From assembly GCA_023443095.1 (NCBI GenBank), contig JAEZVV010000100.1, forward strand, positions 1 through 64,000: a stretch of DNA of 64,000 nucleotides. The letters run 5' to 3'. Under the pieces are notes generated by a model. The model did not search any database. It was not told where the DNA came from and worked only from the letters and a program-made list of their open reading frames with translations. Each line of letters starts with the position of its first letter. The first letter of the stretch is position 1. This stretch comes from Pseudomonadota bacterium (GTDB lineage: Bacteria > Pseudomonadota > Gammaproteobacteria > Burkholderiales > Burkholderiaceae_F). This document shows, one piece after another, positions 7,348 through 16,897 of this stretch. A program made the translations under genes and the position numbers.

Positions 7348-10300
7348 TCACATGCTCCTCCGGTACTGCCCCCCTACCTCGAACAGCGCCGCAGTGATCT
7401 GACCCAGGCTGCAGCAGCGCACCGCGTCCATCAGCACGGCGAAAACGTTGTTGTTGTTCATCGCAGCCTGCTGGAGGCGTTCCAAGGCGGCGGGCGCCTC
7501 GACCGCGTGGCGGGCATGGAAGTCGGCCAGCCGCGCGAGCTGGCTCTGCTTTTCTTCCGCGGTCGAGCGGGCCAGTTCGATGGCCTGAGGGGCCGCCTCG
7601 CCGTGCGGCGCGCGGAAGGTGTTGACCCCGACGATGGGGTAGTCGCCCGTGTGTTTGAGGTGTTCGTAGTGCAGTGATTCTTCCTGGATCTTGCCGCGCT
7701 GGTAGCCGAGTTCCATCGCGCCCAGCACGCCGCCGCGTTCGGAGATCGCTTCGAACTCCTTCAGCACCGCCTCTTCGACCAGCTCGGTCAGCTCGTCGAT
7801 GATGAAGCTGCCCTGGTTCGGATTTTCGTTTTTCGCCAGGCCCCACTCGCGGTTGATGACGAGCTGGATCGCCATCGCGCGGCGCACGCTGTCTTCGGTG
7901 GGGGTGGTGATCGCTTCGTCGTAGGCGTTGGTGTGCAGGCTGTTGGCGTTGTCGTAGGTGGCGATCAGCGCCTGCAGCGTGGTGCGGATGTCGTTGAACT
8001 GGATCTCCTGCGCATGCAGGCTGCGGCCGCTGGTCTGACAGTGGTACTTGAGCTTCTGGCTGCGTTCGTTGGCGCCGTAGCGGTCCCGCATCGCCACCGC
8101 CCAGATGCGGCGCGCCACCCGCCCCAGCACCGTGTATTCGGGGTCCATGCCGTTACTGAAAAAGAAGCTGAGGTTGGGCGCGAAATCGTCGATGGCCATG
8201 CCGCGCGCCAGATACGCCTCCACGTACGTGAAGCCGTTGGCGAGCGTGAAGGCGAGCTGGCTGATCGGGTTGGCCCCGGCTTCGGCGATGTGATAGCCGC
8301 TGATGCTCACCGAATAGAAGTTGCGCACCTCGTGCGCCACGAACCACTGCTGGATGTCGCCCATCACCTTCAAGGAAAACTCGGTCGAAAAGATGCAGGG
8401 GTTCTGGCCCTGGTCTTCCTTGAGGATGTCGGCCTGCACTGTGCCGCGCACGTGGGTCAGCACCCAGGCGCGGATCGTGGCCGCTTCGTCGGCCGACGGG
8501 TCGCGGCCCGGGTCGCGCTTGAACTGCTCGCGCCGCTGGTCGATCGCGGTGTTCAGGAACATTGCCAGGATGGTCGGCGCCGGGCCGTTGATCGTCATGC
8601 TGACGCTGGTATTGGGCGCGCAGAGGTCGAAGCCCGAATACAGCACCTTCATGTCGTCGAGCGTGGCGATGCTCACACCGCTGTTGCCGACCTTGCCGAT
8701 GATGTCGGGGCGGGGGTCGGGGTCGTGGCCGTAGAGGGTGACGCTGTCGAAAGCCGTGCTCAGGCGTTTGGCCGGCATGCCTTCGGAGAGCAGCTTGAAG
8801 CGACGGTTGGTGCGGAAGGCGTCGCCTTCGCCCGCGAACATGCGGGTGGGGTCTTCGTTCTCGCGTTTGAAGGCGAACACGCCTGCGGTGTAAGGGAAGC
8901 GGCCGGGAAGGTTTTCGAGTAGCAGCCACTTGAGGCGCTCGCCTTCGTCTTCAAAACGCGGCAGCGCCACCTTGCGCACCTTGGTGCCCGACAGCGACGT
9001 GGTGGTGAGCGCGGTGCGGACCTCCTGCCCGCGGACCTGGACCACGTAGTCGTCGCCGCCGTAGGCGCGCTGCAGCTCGTCCCATTGCGCCAGCAACTGG
9101 CGGCTGTGAACGTCGAGCCTGGCCTCGCGCGCCTGCGCCAGCGCTTCGAGACCGGCGTTGTGTTCGCCGCATTCGGCTTCGAGCATGGCGCGTGCCGCGC
9201 GCAGCTGCTGGCGCTCGCGCGCCAGCCGGGCCTGATCGGCGGCGCGGCGCTTGTAGCCGCGAACGGCTTCGGCGATTTCGGCCAGGTAGCGGCTGCGCGA
9301 GGGCGGCACGATCGCCACCTGCTGCGTGCTGTGGCGGCTGGCCACGCGCGGCAGCGTCGATTCCCGCACCCTCAGGCCCAGCTCGGCCAGGCGCGGCAGC
9401 AACGCCTGGTAGAGCGCGGTCACGCCGTCGTCGTTGAAGCGGGCGGCCTGGGTGCCGAACACCGGCATCCGGTCCGGGCTCTGGCCGAAATCGCCGCGGT
9501 TGCGCTGGACCTGCTTGGCCACGTCGCGCAAGGCGTCGAGAGCGCCCTTGCGGTCGAACTTGTTGATCGCGACGAAATCGGCGAAGTCGAGCATGTCGAT
9601 CTTCTCGAGCTGGCTGGCGGCGCCGTATTCGGGCGTCATCACGTACAGGCTCGCGTCGACGAGCGGAACGATGGCGGCGTTGCCCTGGCCGATGCCGGAG
9701 GTTTCGACCAGCACCAGGTCGAAGCCCGCGGCCTTGCAGGCGGCGATCACCTCGGGCAGGGCGGTCGAGATCTCGCTGCCGGCAGCGCGCGTGGCGAGGC
9801 TGCGCATGAAAACGCGCGGCCCGACCTGCCAGGGGCCGATCGCGTTCATACGAATGCGGTCGCCGAGCAGGGCGCCGCCGCTCTTGCGGCGGCTGGGATC
9901 GATGCTGATCACGGCAATCTCGAGCGAATCGCCCTGGTCGAGCCGCAGGCGGCGGATCAGTTCGTCGGTGAGGCTGCTCTTGCCGGCGCCGCCGGTGCCG
10001 GTGATGCCGAGCACCGGCACGCGCACGGTGGCCGCGGCCGCACGCAGCGCCTGCCGCAGCTCGTTCGAGGCGGCGCCGTTTTCGAGCGCAGTGATGATCT
10101 GCGCCAGCGCACGCCAGCGGCGACCGGTGTCGGGCTCTTGCAGCGGTGCCGCCGTGGTGGGCGCGAGCCGGGCCAGGTCCTGGTCGGCGGCGGCGACGAT
10201 GGCGCCGATCATGCCTTGCAGGCCTAGCCTCTGGCCGTCTTCGGGCGAGAAAATGTGGCTCACGCCGTAGTCGTGCAACGCGGCGATCTCGGCCGGGACG

Positions 10301-10632
10301 ATCACCCCGCCGCCGCCGCCGAAGACCTTGATGCCGGCGCCGCCGCGCGCGCGCAGGAGGTCGAGCATGTAGGTGAAGAACTCGACGTGGCCGCCCTGGT
10401 AGCTGCTCACCGCGATGCCTTGCACGTCTTCCTGCAGTGCGGCGGTGACGATTTCGTCGACCGAGCGGTTGTGGCCGAGGTGGATCACCTCGACCCCCAT
10501 GCCCTGCAGGATGCGCCGCATGATGTTGATGCTGGCGTCGTGGCCGTCGAACAGGCTGGCGGCAGTGACAAAACGCAGCTTGTTCGCCGGGCGGTAGTTC
10601 GCCAGGTTCGGGGCGAGCGAAAGATCGGTCAT
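7348..10632 (-). CDS. icmF: fused isobutyryl-CoA mutase IcmF
   Basis: 1094-residue cytosolic enzyme that interconverts isobutyryl-CoA and n-butyryl-CoA using coenzyme B12. Domain order is diagnostic: N-terminal B12-binding domain (residues 20-150, cobalt-ligand His31 in DGHDASI), a MeaI-type G-protein chaperone with P-loop GTGGAGKS (212-219) and NKFD guanine motif, then the large substrate-binding mutase domain to the C-terminus. Stand-alone methylmalonyl-CoA mutase lacks the central GTPase. Start ATG has CGGAGA upstream. A LiuR-like operator 63-79 bp upstream suggests co-regulation with branched-chain amino acid breakdown. Confidence 0.95.
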   Translation of the reverse strand: MTDLSLAPNLANYRPANKLRFVTAASLFDGHDASINIMRRILQGMGVEVIHLGHNRSVDEIVTAALQEDVQGIAVSSYQGGHVEFFTYMLDLLRARGGAGIKVFGGGGGVIVPAEIAALHDYGVSHIFSPEDGQRLGLQGMIGAIVAAADQDLARLAPTTAAPLQEPDTGRRWRALAQIITALENGAASNELRQALRAAAATVRVPVLGITGTGGAGKSSLTDELIRRLRLDQGDSLEIAVISIDPSRRKSGGALLGDRIRMNAIGPWQVGPRVFMRSLATRAAGSEISTALPEVIAACKAAGFDLVLVETSGIGQGNAAIVPLVDASLYVMTPEYGAASQLEKIDMLDFADFVAINKFDRKGALDALRDVAKQVQRNRGDFGQSPDRMPVFGTQAARFNDDGVTALYQALLPRLAELGLRVRESTLPRVASRHSTQQVAIVPPSRSRYLAEIAEAVRGYKRRAADQARLARERQQLRAARAMLEAECGEHNAGLEALAQAREARLDVHSRQLLAQWDELQRAYGGDDYVVQVRGQEVRTALTTTSLSGTKVRKVALPRFEDEGERLKWLLLENLPGRFPYTAGVFAFKRENEDPTRMFAGEGDAFRTNRRFKLLSEGMPAKRLSTAFDSVTLYGHDPDPRPDIIGKVGNSGVSIATLDDMKVLYSGFDLCAPNTSVSMTINGPAPTILAMFLNTAIDQRREQFKRDPGRDPSADEAATIRAWVLTHVRGTVQADILKEDQGQNPCIFSTEFSLKVMGDIQQWFVAHEVRNFYSVSISGYHIAEAGANPISQLAFTLANGFTYVEAYLARGMAIDDFAPNLSFFFSNGMDPEYTVLGRVARRIWAVAMRDRYGANERSQKLKYHCQTSGRSLHAQEIQFNDIRTTLQALIATYDNANSLHTNAYDEAITTPTEDSVRRAMAIQLVINREWGLAKNENPNQGSFIIDELTELVEEAVLKEFEAISERGGVLGAMELGYQRGKIQEESLHYEHLKHTGDYPIVGVNTFRAPHGEAAPQAIELARSTAEEKQSQLARLADFHARHAVEAPAALERLQQAAMNNNNVFAVLMDAVRCCSLGQITAALFEVGGQYRRSM

Positions 10633-10694
10633 GGCTAGTCTCCGGAGCGGCGCCGTCTGCTGCGGCGCGCGCGGTGGACCTAAGCTATCTGCCG

Positions 10695-10711
10695 CTTACG
10701 TTAACGTCAAG
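10695..10711. promoter_or_regulatory. LiuR-like operator upstream of icmF
   Basis: CTTACGTTAACGTCAAG is a near-perfect palindrome (one mismatched pair) around ACGTTAACGT. It closely resembles the MerR-family LiuR motif known from proteobacterial branched-chain amino acid and fatty acid degradation genes. No liuR gene is in the window. Confidence 0.5.
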
Positions 10712-10808
10712 GAAACTACCTAGGCCGCGCTGCGGTGCAAAGTATCGTGCGGCGGGCACCGCGGCACGGCGCTCGTTATCCTTGGACGGCCGTTTCCCGG
10801 GGCCATGC

Positions 10809-11396
10809 ATGAATCTGCAGTTTATTGTCGAACACTACGGTTACGCGGCGGTCTTCGCTGCCGCCATCTTCGAGGGCGAGACCCTCTACGTGATCGGCGC
10901 TTTCATGGCTCACCTGGGCTACCTCAAGCTGCCGCTGGTGATGGCGGCCGCCGCGGCCGGTGCCTTTGTCGGCGACAACCTCTGGTTCTGGCTCGGCCGC
11001 CGCCGTGGCCCGGCGCTGCTGGCGCGGTTTCCGCGGGTGGCGGCCGCCGTGCCCAAGGTCGACGCGATGATCGCTCGCTGGCGCTTCGGCGCGGTGGTGA
11101 TGCTGCGTTTCGCCGTGGGGCTGCGCACCGCCGGCCCGGCGATCGTCGGCATGGGCCGGATGCCGGTGTGGGAGTTCATGGCCGCCAACGCAGTGGGCGC
11201 GCTGCTGTGGGCCGCCGTCGTCGGCATGCTGGGCTGGTTCTTCGGCGCCGCTGCCGAACGCTGGCTGGGCGACATCAAGGCTCTGGAAGAAATTGCCATC
11301 GGCGTGGTGGCGCTGCTGCTGCTCCTGGTGCCGGTACTGCGCGTGGTGCTGCGCCGCCTGCACGCCAGGGCCAGCCATTCGGAGGATGTGTTGTGA
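10809..11396 (+). CDS. DedA family membrane protein
   Basis: 195-residue inner-membrane protein with the DedA/SNARE-associated (VTT) core: a re-entrant GETLYVIGAF segment near 23-32, GDNLWFWLGRRRG at about 56-68, and FAVGLRTAGPAIVGMGRMP at about 99-117. Family members act in lipid-carrier or phospholipid scrambling and membrane homeostasis. ATG 10809 is preferred over upstream in-frame starts. Its stop overlaps the GTG start of the response regulator by 4 bp, so membrane maintenance and signalling are co-expressed. Confidence 0.88.
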   Translation: MNLQFIVEHYGYAAVFAAAIFEGETLYVIGAFMAHLGYLKLPLVMAAAAAGAFVGDNLWFWLGRRRGPALLARFPRVAAAVPKVDAMIARWRFGAVVMLRFAVGLRTAGPAIVGMGRMPVWEFMAANAVGALLWAAVVGMLGWFFGAAAERWLGDIKALEEIAIGVVALLLLLVPVLRVVLRRLHARASHSEDVL

Positions 11397-12052
11397 GACT
11401 GCTGCTGGTGGAAGACGACGCCATGATCGGCGAAAGCGTGGCCGAAGGTCTGAAGGCCGAGGGATACGCGGTGGACTGGGTGCGCGACGGCCGCTCGGCC
11501 CTGGCCGCACTCGAGACCACGCCTTTTTCCCTGGTCGTGCTCGACCTCGGCCTGCCCGGCAAGGACGGCATCGCCGTGCTCGAGGAGCTGCGTACGCGCC
11601 GGCTCGACACCCCGGTGCTGGTGGCCACCGCGCGCGACACCGTGGGCGACCGCGTCAAGGGGCTGGACGCTGGCGCCGACGACTACCTGATCAAGCCCTT
11701 CGACCTCGACGAACTCGCGGCCCGGGTGCGCGCCCTGCTGCGCCGCGCCGCCGGCCGCGCCGAGCCGGTGATCGAACGCGGCCGCCTGCGCATCACGCCG
11801 TCGACGCGCGAAGTCACCTTCGACGACAAGCCGGTGGTGCTCTCGTCCAAGGAATACACCTTGCTTGCCGCCCTGGCCGAGCGGCCCGGCATGGTCCTGT
11901 CGCGCTCGCAGCTCGAAGAAAAACTTTATAGCTGGGACTCGAGCATCGGCAGCAACGCGGTCGAAGTCCATATCCACCACCTGCGCAAGAAGCTCGCCGA
12001 CGACGCGATCAAAAACGTGCGCGGCGTCGGCTACGTGCTCAACGACGCCTGA
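11393..12052 (+). CDS. QseB/PmrA-type OmpR-family response regulator
   Basis: 219 residues starting at GTG 11393, overlapping the dedA-family stop. The receiver domain has acidic pocket ED at 7-9, phosphoacceptor Asp51 (VVLDLGLPG), Thr83 region and Lys in IKPF. The C-terminal winged helix contains EEKLY.WD and SNAVEVHIHHLRKKL, very close to QseB. The likely partner is the kinase at 12900, with two unrelated genes lying between. Regulators of this subgroup bind direct repeats of CTTAAG type, and one such site precedes the DegP-type gene in this window. Confidence 0.9.
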   Translation: MRLLLVEDDAMIGESVAEGLKAEGYAVDWVRDGRSALAALETTPFSLVVLDLGLPGKDGIAVLEELRTRRLDTPVLVATARDTVGDRVKGLDAGADDYLIKPFDLDELAARVRALLRRAAGRAEPVIERGRLRITPSTREVTFDDKPVVLSSKEYTLLAALAERPGMVLSRSQLEEKLYSWDSSIGSNAVEVHIHHLRKKLADDAIKNVRGVGYVLNDA

Positions 12053-12078
12053 CACGCGCCGCCAACCCGGGAGCTGAG

Positions 12079-12435
12079 ATGGCATCGGATGCGAGTTTCA
12101 TCGACTACGTGCGCGACCAGATCGGCGCCGCCGGCACGATCGAGTTCCGGAAGATGTTCGGCGAATACGCCGTGTATTGCGACGGCAAGGTGGTGGCCCT
12201 GGTCTGCGACAACCAGCTCTTCCTCAAACCCACGGTAGCGGGCCGCGCCGCCCTGGGCGCCGTGGTCGAAGCGCCGCCCTACCCGGGCGCCAAGCCGTAT
12301 TTCCTGGTCCAGGAGCAGCTCGACGACCGCGGGACGATCACCGACCTGGTCCGCCGGACCGCCGACGAACTGCCCCTGCCCCGCCCCAAGAAACCCGGGG
12401 CGAAGCGCCCCGCCACCCGGACCCCGGCACCATGA
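12079..12435 (+). CDS. TfoX N-terminal domain protein
   Basis: 118-residue cytoplasmic protein with the TfoX-N fold (IEFRKMFGEYAVYCDGKVVALVCDNQLFLKP). It lacks the C-terminal half of true TfoX/Sxy competence regulators, which is common in this family. The tail is Pro/Lys-rich. It lies 26 bp after the response regulator and overlaps the VOC gene by 4 bp. The function of TfoX-N-only proteins is not established. Confidence 0.85.
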   Translation: MASDASFIDYVRDQIGAAGTIEFRKMFGEYAVYCDGKVVALVCDNQLFLKPTVAGRAALGAVVEAPPYPGAKPYFLVQEQLDDRGTITDLVRRTADELPLPRPKKPGAKRPATRTPAP

Positions 12436-12824
12436 AATTCGGCTACACCATCGTCTACGTGGAATCGGTTCCGACCACGCTCGAGTTCTATCGCGCCGCT
12501 TTCGGCTTCGAGACCCGCTTCCTGCACGAGTCCGGCCAATACGGCGAACTCGAGACCGGCGCCACCACCCTGGCCTTCGCCTCCCACGCCATGGGCGAGC
12601 TCAACCTCGGCAGCCGCTACCAGAGGATCGACGCCGAGGCCGATCCCTTAGGAGTCGAACTCGCCTTCGTCACTGACGACGTCGCCGCCGCCTACGAACG
12701 CGCCCTGGGCGCCGGCGCCCGGTCCTTGCACGCGCCGGCGCGCAAGCCCTGGGGCCAGACCGTCGCCTACGTGCAGGCCAGCGACGGTTCGCTGATCGAG
12801 CTCTGCTCGCCGATGGGCGGCTGA
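12432..12824 (+). CDS. VOC (glyoxalase/bleomycin-resistance) family protein
   Basis: 130-residue soluble protein with a single vicinal-oxygen-chelate unit: an N-terminal beta strand with YTIVYVESVPTTLEFYRAAFGF and a C-terminal VAYVQASDGSLIELCSP that supplies the usual Glu ligand. Its ATG is inside the stop of the TfoX-N gene (ATGA). Substrate is unknown. It is part of the transcript linking the response regulator and its probable kinase. Confidence 0.85.
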   Translation: MKFGYTIVYVESVPTTLEFYRAAFGFETRFLHESGQYGELETGATTLAFASHAMGELNLGSRYQRIDAEADPLGVELAFVTDDVAAAYERALGAGARSLHAPARKPWGQTVAYVQASDGSLIELCSPMGG

Positions 12825-12899
12825 GCCGGTCCGGCCACCGCTCTCGGGCACCCTCCCCTTACCCGGCGACGCCTCGCCTCTTTCCCGTCCTCTGCCGCC

Positions 12900-14207
12900 A
12901 TGCATTCGATCCGTCGCCGCCTGCTTCTCACCCTGATCGGCGCCCTGCTTGCGGCCGGGATGGGGGCCGCCATCGGCACTTTTTTTTCGGCCCAGGTCGA
13001 AATCGACGCCCTGCTCGACGGCGAGCTGCAGCAGGTCGCCCTGTCGCTGCGCGACCACGCCAGCATCGATCTCAACCGCCTGCAGCGCGCGGGTGAATCG
13101 CCCGAGCACCGGGTTCTGGTCCAGATCATCGACCCGGCCAACAACCGCATCTACCTCTCTCGCCCGGCGCCGGCACTGCCGATGGCCGAAGGCCCGGGTT
13201 ATTCGACCATCAACCATGCCGGCGGGCGCTGGCGCATGTTTTCGGTGGCGGCGGGCGACCAGGTGATCCAGGTGGCGCAGCCCACGGCGCTGCGCACCGA
13301 ACTGGCGGTGGCCGCGGCCTGGCGCATCCTGATGCCGGTGCTGGTGCTCCTGCCTTTCATCGGTGTGGCGGTGTGGTTCATGGTCGGCCAGGGGCTGGCG
13401 CCGCTCAACCGGGTGGCCAAGGCCGTGGGTCGGCGCAGCCCGACCTCGCTCGAACCCCTGCCCACCCGCGACCTGCCCGAAGAGCTCGAGCCGCTGGTAG
13501 GTGCGCTCAACGACCTGCTCAGCCGCCTGGGGCAGAGCTTCGATACCCAGCGCCGCTTCGCCGCCGACGCCGCGCACGAGCTGCGCACCCCGCTCACCGC
13601 GCTCACCTTGCAGATCCAGCTGGCTGAACGCGCCGCCACGCCCGAAGACCGCGCGCGGTCGTTCACGCGCCTCAAGGAAGGGGTGAAACGCGCCACCCGC
13701 CTGGTGCAGCAGCTGCTGACGATGGCGCGGCTCGACCCCGATGCGGCCGACAAGCCGGCCGAGCGGGTCGAACTCGACCGGCTGGCCGCGAGCGTGGCCG
13801 ACGAGCTGCATCCGCTCGCCGACCAGAAACACATCGCGATCAGCACCCGGCTCTCGCCGGCTGCGGTCTCCGGCGCCGAAGACGCCTTGCGCCTGCTCGC
13901 CAACAACCTGGTCGACAACGCGATCCGCTACACCCCCGAGGGCGGCCGGATCGAGGTCCGGGTGGCGCGGGAAGACGGCAAGTCGGTGCTGGAAGTCGCC
14001 GACAACGGCCCCGGCGTGCCTCCCGAGGAACGCAGCCGGGTGTTCGACCGCTTCTACCGCGCCGTCGGCACCGAAGTGCCGGGCAGCGGCCTGGGGCTGG
14101 CGATCGTGCACCAGGTGGCGTCCCTGCACGGCGGCATCGCCGTGCTCACCGACGGGCTCGACGGCCGTGGCGTCACGGTGCGGATCGTGATGCCGGCGAT
14201 CGACTGA
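12900..14207 (+). CDS. QseC-like sensor histidine kinase
   Basis: 435-residue inner-membrane kinase. TM1 is at about 8-28, a periplasmic sensor of about 105 residues follows, TM2 is at about 141-162, then a HAMP-like linker. The H-box AADAAHELRTPLTAL carries phospho-acceptor His226; the N-box NNLVDNAIRYTPEGG, DNGPGVP and SGLGLAIV complete the ATPase. QseC-type kinases pair with QseB-type regulators, and one is encoded 848 bp upstream. The stimulus cannot be inferred. Confidence 0.9.
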   Translation: MHSIRRRLLLTLIGALLAAGMGAAIGTFFSAQVEIDALLDGELQQVALSLRDHASIDLNRLQRAGESPEHRVLVQIIDPANNRIYLSRPAPALPMAEGPGYSTINHAGGRWRMFSVAAGDQVIQVAQPTALRTELAVAAAWRILMPVLVLLPFIGVAVWFMVGQGLAPLNRVAKAVGRRSPTSLEPLPTRDLPEELEPLVGALNDLLSRLGQSFDTQRRFAADAAHELRTPLTALTLQIQLAERAATPEDRARSFTRLKEGVKRATRLVQQLLTMARLDPDAADKPAERVELDRLAASVADELHPLADQKHIAISTRLSPAAVSGAEDALRLLANNLVDNAIRYTPEGGRIEVRVAREDGKSVLEVADNGPGVPPEERSRVFDRFYRAVGTEVPGSGLGLAIVHQVASLHGGIAVLTDGLDGRGVTVRIVMPAID

Positions 14208-14219
14208 AGCCGGCCGCGC

Positions 14220-15332
14220 TCAGTCGCCAAGCAGCTCGAACTCGCCCAAGGGCTGGGGCTTGCCGTTGAGCAGCAGTTCGACGGCATGGCGCCCGGGGTA
14301 ATGCTTGCGGGTCGTCATCGGTGCGAGCGAGACGGTTTTCCGCAAAGCGACGCGGGCGCCCGGAGCCAGCTCGATCCGCTTGAGCTTGAAGACCTTGGGC
14401 GAGGCGCGCCCGCTCGCCTTGACGAAGAACACCCGGAAATCGACCAGCACCGACTGGCTGCGGCCGGTGGCGTTGTGCAGCTCGAACTCGATGGCAACAG
14501 CCCGCCCCGGCGCGACCCGCGGCGGCGAGATCCGGACCGCCCGCAGGCTCAGCTCGGCCGCACCGCCAAAGCCCAGAACTTCGAGCGCGCCGGCTTCGCC
14601 GCGCTTGACCGCCGAACGCAGGGCGTGGCGGACCAGCCAGCGGCGCTCGGGGCTGGCGCCATCCAGCCAGCGGCGCGCGGTCTCGGCGAGCAGCTGCGGA
14701 TGGTCCTTGCCGATGTCGTTGAGGTTGTTCGCCACCGAACGCCGCACGTAGAGCTCGGGGTCGTCCTTGAGGCGCTCGAGCAGTTCGAGCACCGGCCGCG
14801 GATCGTTCTGGAAACGGCGCAGGCGGGCCGCCCACGGCAGGCGCGGACGGGTGCCTTCGGACACCAGCCGCCGCACGTGCGGGCTGGGGTCGGTCACCCA
14901 TTCGTGCAGGCGCGCCAGGCTGGCCTCGGGATAGGCCTCGATGAAAGGGCGGATGCTGAACTCGGCGGTGAAGCGCTGGGTCAGCTGGTGCAGGGCCCGC
15001 ATCGAAGGCTCGAAATGCCCCAACCCGTGCTGCGCCACCAGTTCCACATGCGGCAGGTAGAAAAACGGTGCCATGCCGTTCGGCTCGGTCTCGAGCCTGG
15101 GACCGAGCGAAGCGAGCAGGATCTCGAGCGCGCCCTCGTACGAGGGCGGCAGGTGGCGGCGCAGGACCTGGGCGAGATGGCGCCCGCGCGCCATCAGATC
15201 GAGCGGCTCGAAACCTTCCAGTGCCTGCTCGACGAAGGCCGCGCGCGGAAAGCCGGGGTGGACGGCGGTGATCGCGGCGGCGATCCGCGCCGGAATTTCG
15301 GCGCCGAATCGGTTCTTGAGGGGTTCGGCCAA
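14220..15332 (-). CDS. alkC: AlkC-type alkylpurine DNA glycosylase
   Basis: 370-residue DNA repair protein. Residues 1-235 form HEAT-like helical repeats of the AlkC/AlkD glycosylase superfamily (EPSMRALHQLTQRFTAEFS, YVRRSVANNLNDIGKDHP). The C-terminal about 110 residues form a beta-rich Ig-like domain, the hallmark of the AlkC subgroup. Expected role: excision of N3-alkylated bases without base flipping. TTG 15332 (reading MAEPLKNRFG) is preferred because AGAAGGA lies 5 bp upstream and AlkC proteins begin this way; an alternative start at 15377 adds 15 low-complexity residues. Confidence 0.85.
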   Translation of the reverse strand: MAEPLKNRFGAEIPARIAAAITAVHPGFPRAAFVEQALEGFEPLDLMARGRHLAQVLRRHLPPSYEGALEILLASLGPRLETEPNGMAPFFYLPHVELVAQHGLGHFEPSMRALHQLTQRFTAEFSIRPFIEAYPEASLARLHEWVTDPSPHVRRLVSEGTRPRLPWAARLRRFQNDPRPVLELLERLKDDPELYVRRSVANNLNDIGKDHPQLLAETARRWLDGASPERRWLVRHALRSAVKRGEAGALEVLGFGGAAELSLRAVRISPPRVAPGRAVAIEFELHNATGRSQSVLVDFRVFFVKASGRASPKVFKLKRIELAPGARVALRKTVSLAPMTTRKHYPGRHAVELLLNGKPQPLGEFELLGD

Positions 15333-15408
15333 GGCTGTCCTTCTCGGTGCGGCGGCCTGGCTGCCGCCGGCCGCCACGATAGCCGACCCGCTGCCCGCCA
15401 GCCGAGGC

Positions 15409-15975
15409 TCAGTTCAACGGGTGCAGCCACTGGTTCATGCGCTGGTGCAAGGTCTCACGCTGCTGTGGACTGAGCAAGGCGTCGATCTGGTCGGCCGCGT
15501 CGAGACCGATCTCCAGCCGCTGCGCATTCAGCTGCGAGAGCTTCTGGTAGGCGGCGCGCACTGCCGCGCGGTCGCGCGGCGCGGCCAGCGCATTGCGCAA
15601 CGCAACCCGGGCGTCGTGGTCGGCGGAAGCCAGCTCGAGCCGGCGCTTGCGCGTCGCGTCGGCAATCGCCCGCACCTGGCTCGCCTGCGCGTCGGTGAGG
15701 TTGAGCCCGCGCAAGAGGCCGATCGGGTAGCCCGTGGCCCACCGTCCCATGGCGTCGCCGCTGCCATAGCCGCCCATCATTCCCCAGTCTCGGCCGGGTG
15801 GCCCCATGCGGCCGTCCCAGCCGTACATCATTCCCGGGCCCATGCCTTCGTAGCCGGGGCCGCCCCCCATCATTCCCGGGCCCATGCCGTCATAACCGGG
15901 CCCGCCCTGGGCCTGGGCGGCAAGTCCGGCCAGCCCCAGCACCAGGGCACCGCTCCATCGGATCAATGCCTTCAT
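15409..15975 (-). CDS. Met/Gly-rich Spy/CpxP-like periplasmic protein
   Basis: 188 residues: a signal peptide ending near LAAQAQ, then a 45-residue Met/Gly/Tyr/Pro-rich region with repeats of the type GPGYxGMGPGMM, then a helical LTxxQ-type domain (LNLTDAQASQVRAIADATRKRR; LSPQQRETLHQRM) as in Spy, CpxP and ZraP. Such proteins are periplasmic chaperones or metal (Cu, Zn) binders. Start is ATG 15975 with AGGAGG upstream. It is divergent from a VIT1-type transporter 120 bp away, consistent with metal stress. Confidence 0.8.
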   Translation of the reverse strand: MKALIRWSGALVLGLAGLAAQAQGGPGYDGMGPGMMGGGPGYEGMGPGMMYGWDGRMGPPGRDWGMMGGYGSGDAMGRWATGYPIGLLRGLNLTDAQASQVRAIADATRKRRLELASADHDARVALRNALAAPRDRAAVRAAYQKLSQLNAQRLEIGLDAADQIDALLSPQQRETLHQRMNQWLHPLN

Positions 15976-16095
15976 CACGCCTCCTTTGGCTCATTCCGCG
16001 GCGCGGCCACCATGGCCGCGCTCCTGGGCCAGACTAGGCTTGCTCCTGGACTACGGCACCAACACCTACCCGAAGCGTGCGACAGGAGACTGGCC

Positions 16096-16800
16096 ATGAC
16101 ATCCGACTCCGAAGCTGGCGCCAGCCCCTGGGCGCGGTTCAAGGCCTCGATGCAGGCCTCCTTCGGCGAAATCGTTTTCGGCATGGAAGATGGCACGGTC
16201 TCGATCTTCGGCCTGGTATTCGGGCTGGCGATCACGGCGCAATCGGCCGACCAGGTTCTTCTGGCGGGCGCTACCGGCGCGATCGCCGCGGCGGTGTCGA
16301 TGGCGGCCGGCGTCTTCCTCGACTACCAATCCGAACGCGACCAGGTGCGGGTCGAGCGCAAGGCGCAAATCGCGGCGCTCAAGGCCGACCCGCAGGGAGC
16401 GATCGGGGCGGTGCTGGCGCGGCTGCAAGACGCCGGCCGGGCGCCGGCCACGCTCGCGGCGCTGCGCCGCGACCTCGAAGAAAAGCCCGATCGCGCCCTC
16501 GTTCTCGCCGGCGCACGCTCGGCGCCGGAAGAATCGCGCGGCGCTCTGGTGGCGCATTCGGCGTGGATGTTTGTCTCCGACCTGATCGCGGGCCTGACGC
16601 CGGTCCTGCCGTTTGCCTTCCTGCCCACCGAAAGCGCCCGCATCGCCTCGCTCATCCTCACCACCGGCCTGCTGGTCCTGCTCGGCGTGGGCAGGGCGCG
16701 GATCGGCGAACGGCCGGTGCTGCCGACCGTGTTGCAGACCGTGACGGTGGCCGGCGCCGCCGGCATCGCCGGCGTAGTGATAGCCCGCACCCTGGCTTAG
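16096..16800 (+). CDS. VIT1/CCC1 family membrane transporter
   Basis: 234-residue inner-membrane protein of the VIT1/CCC1 superfamily (Fe2+/Mn2+ export or storage). The N-terminal GEIVFGMEDGTVSIFGLVFGLA and the following ATGAIAAAVSMAAGVFLDYQSE are the conserved TM1-TM2 signature. A cytoplasmic charged segment (about 80-140) follows, then three more membrane helices. ATG 16096 sits behind AGGAGAC. It shares a short divergent promoter region with the Met-rich Spy-like gene. Confidence 0.85.
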   Translation: MTSDSEAGASPWARFKASMQASFGEIVFGMEDGTVSIFGLVFGLAITAQSADQVLLAGATGAIAAAVSMAAGVFLDYQSERDQVRVERKAQIAALKADPQGAIGAVLARLQDAGRAPATLAALRRDLEEKPDRALVLAGARSAPEESRGALVAHSAWMFVSDLIAGLTPVLPFAFLPTESARIASLILTTGLLVLLGVGRARIGERPVLPTVLQTVTVAGAAGIAGVVIARTLA

Positions 16801-16806
16801 AACCGC

Positions 16807-16823
16807 TTTAAGCGGCGCTTAAG
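16807..16823. promoter_or_regulatory. PmrA/QseB-type direct-repeat box upstream of the DegP-type gene
   Basis: TTTAAG-CGGCG-CTTAAG fits the YTTAAK-N5-YTTAAK box recognised by PmrA/QseB-subfamily regulators, with 11-bp spacing between half-sites. It ends 74 bp before the protease start. CCGCTTTAAGCGG is also a small inverted repeat, so a weak terminator for the upstream gene is an alternative reading. Confidence 0.5.
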
Positions 16824-16897
16824 TCTGGCTCTCCATCATTCGCTCCAATCAAGGGCCAAGCGCCCCACACGAACAACCGGACTGGAGACCTTAACGA

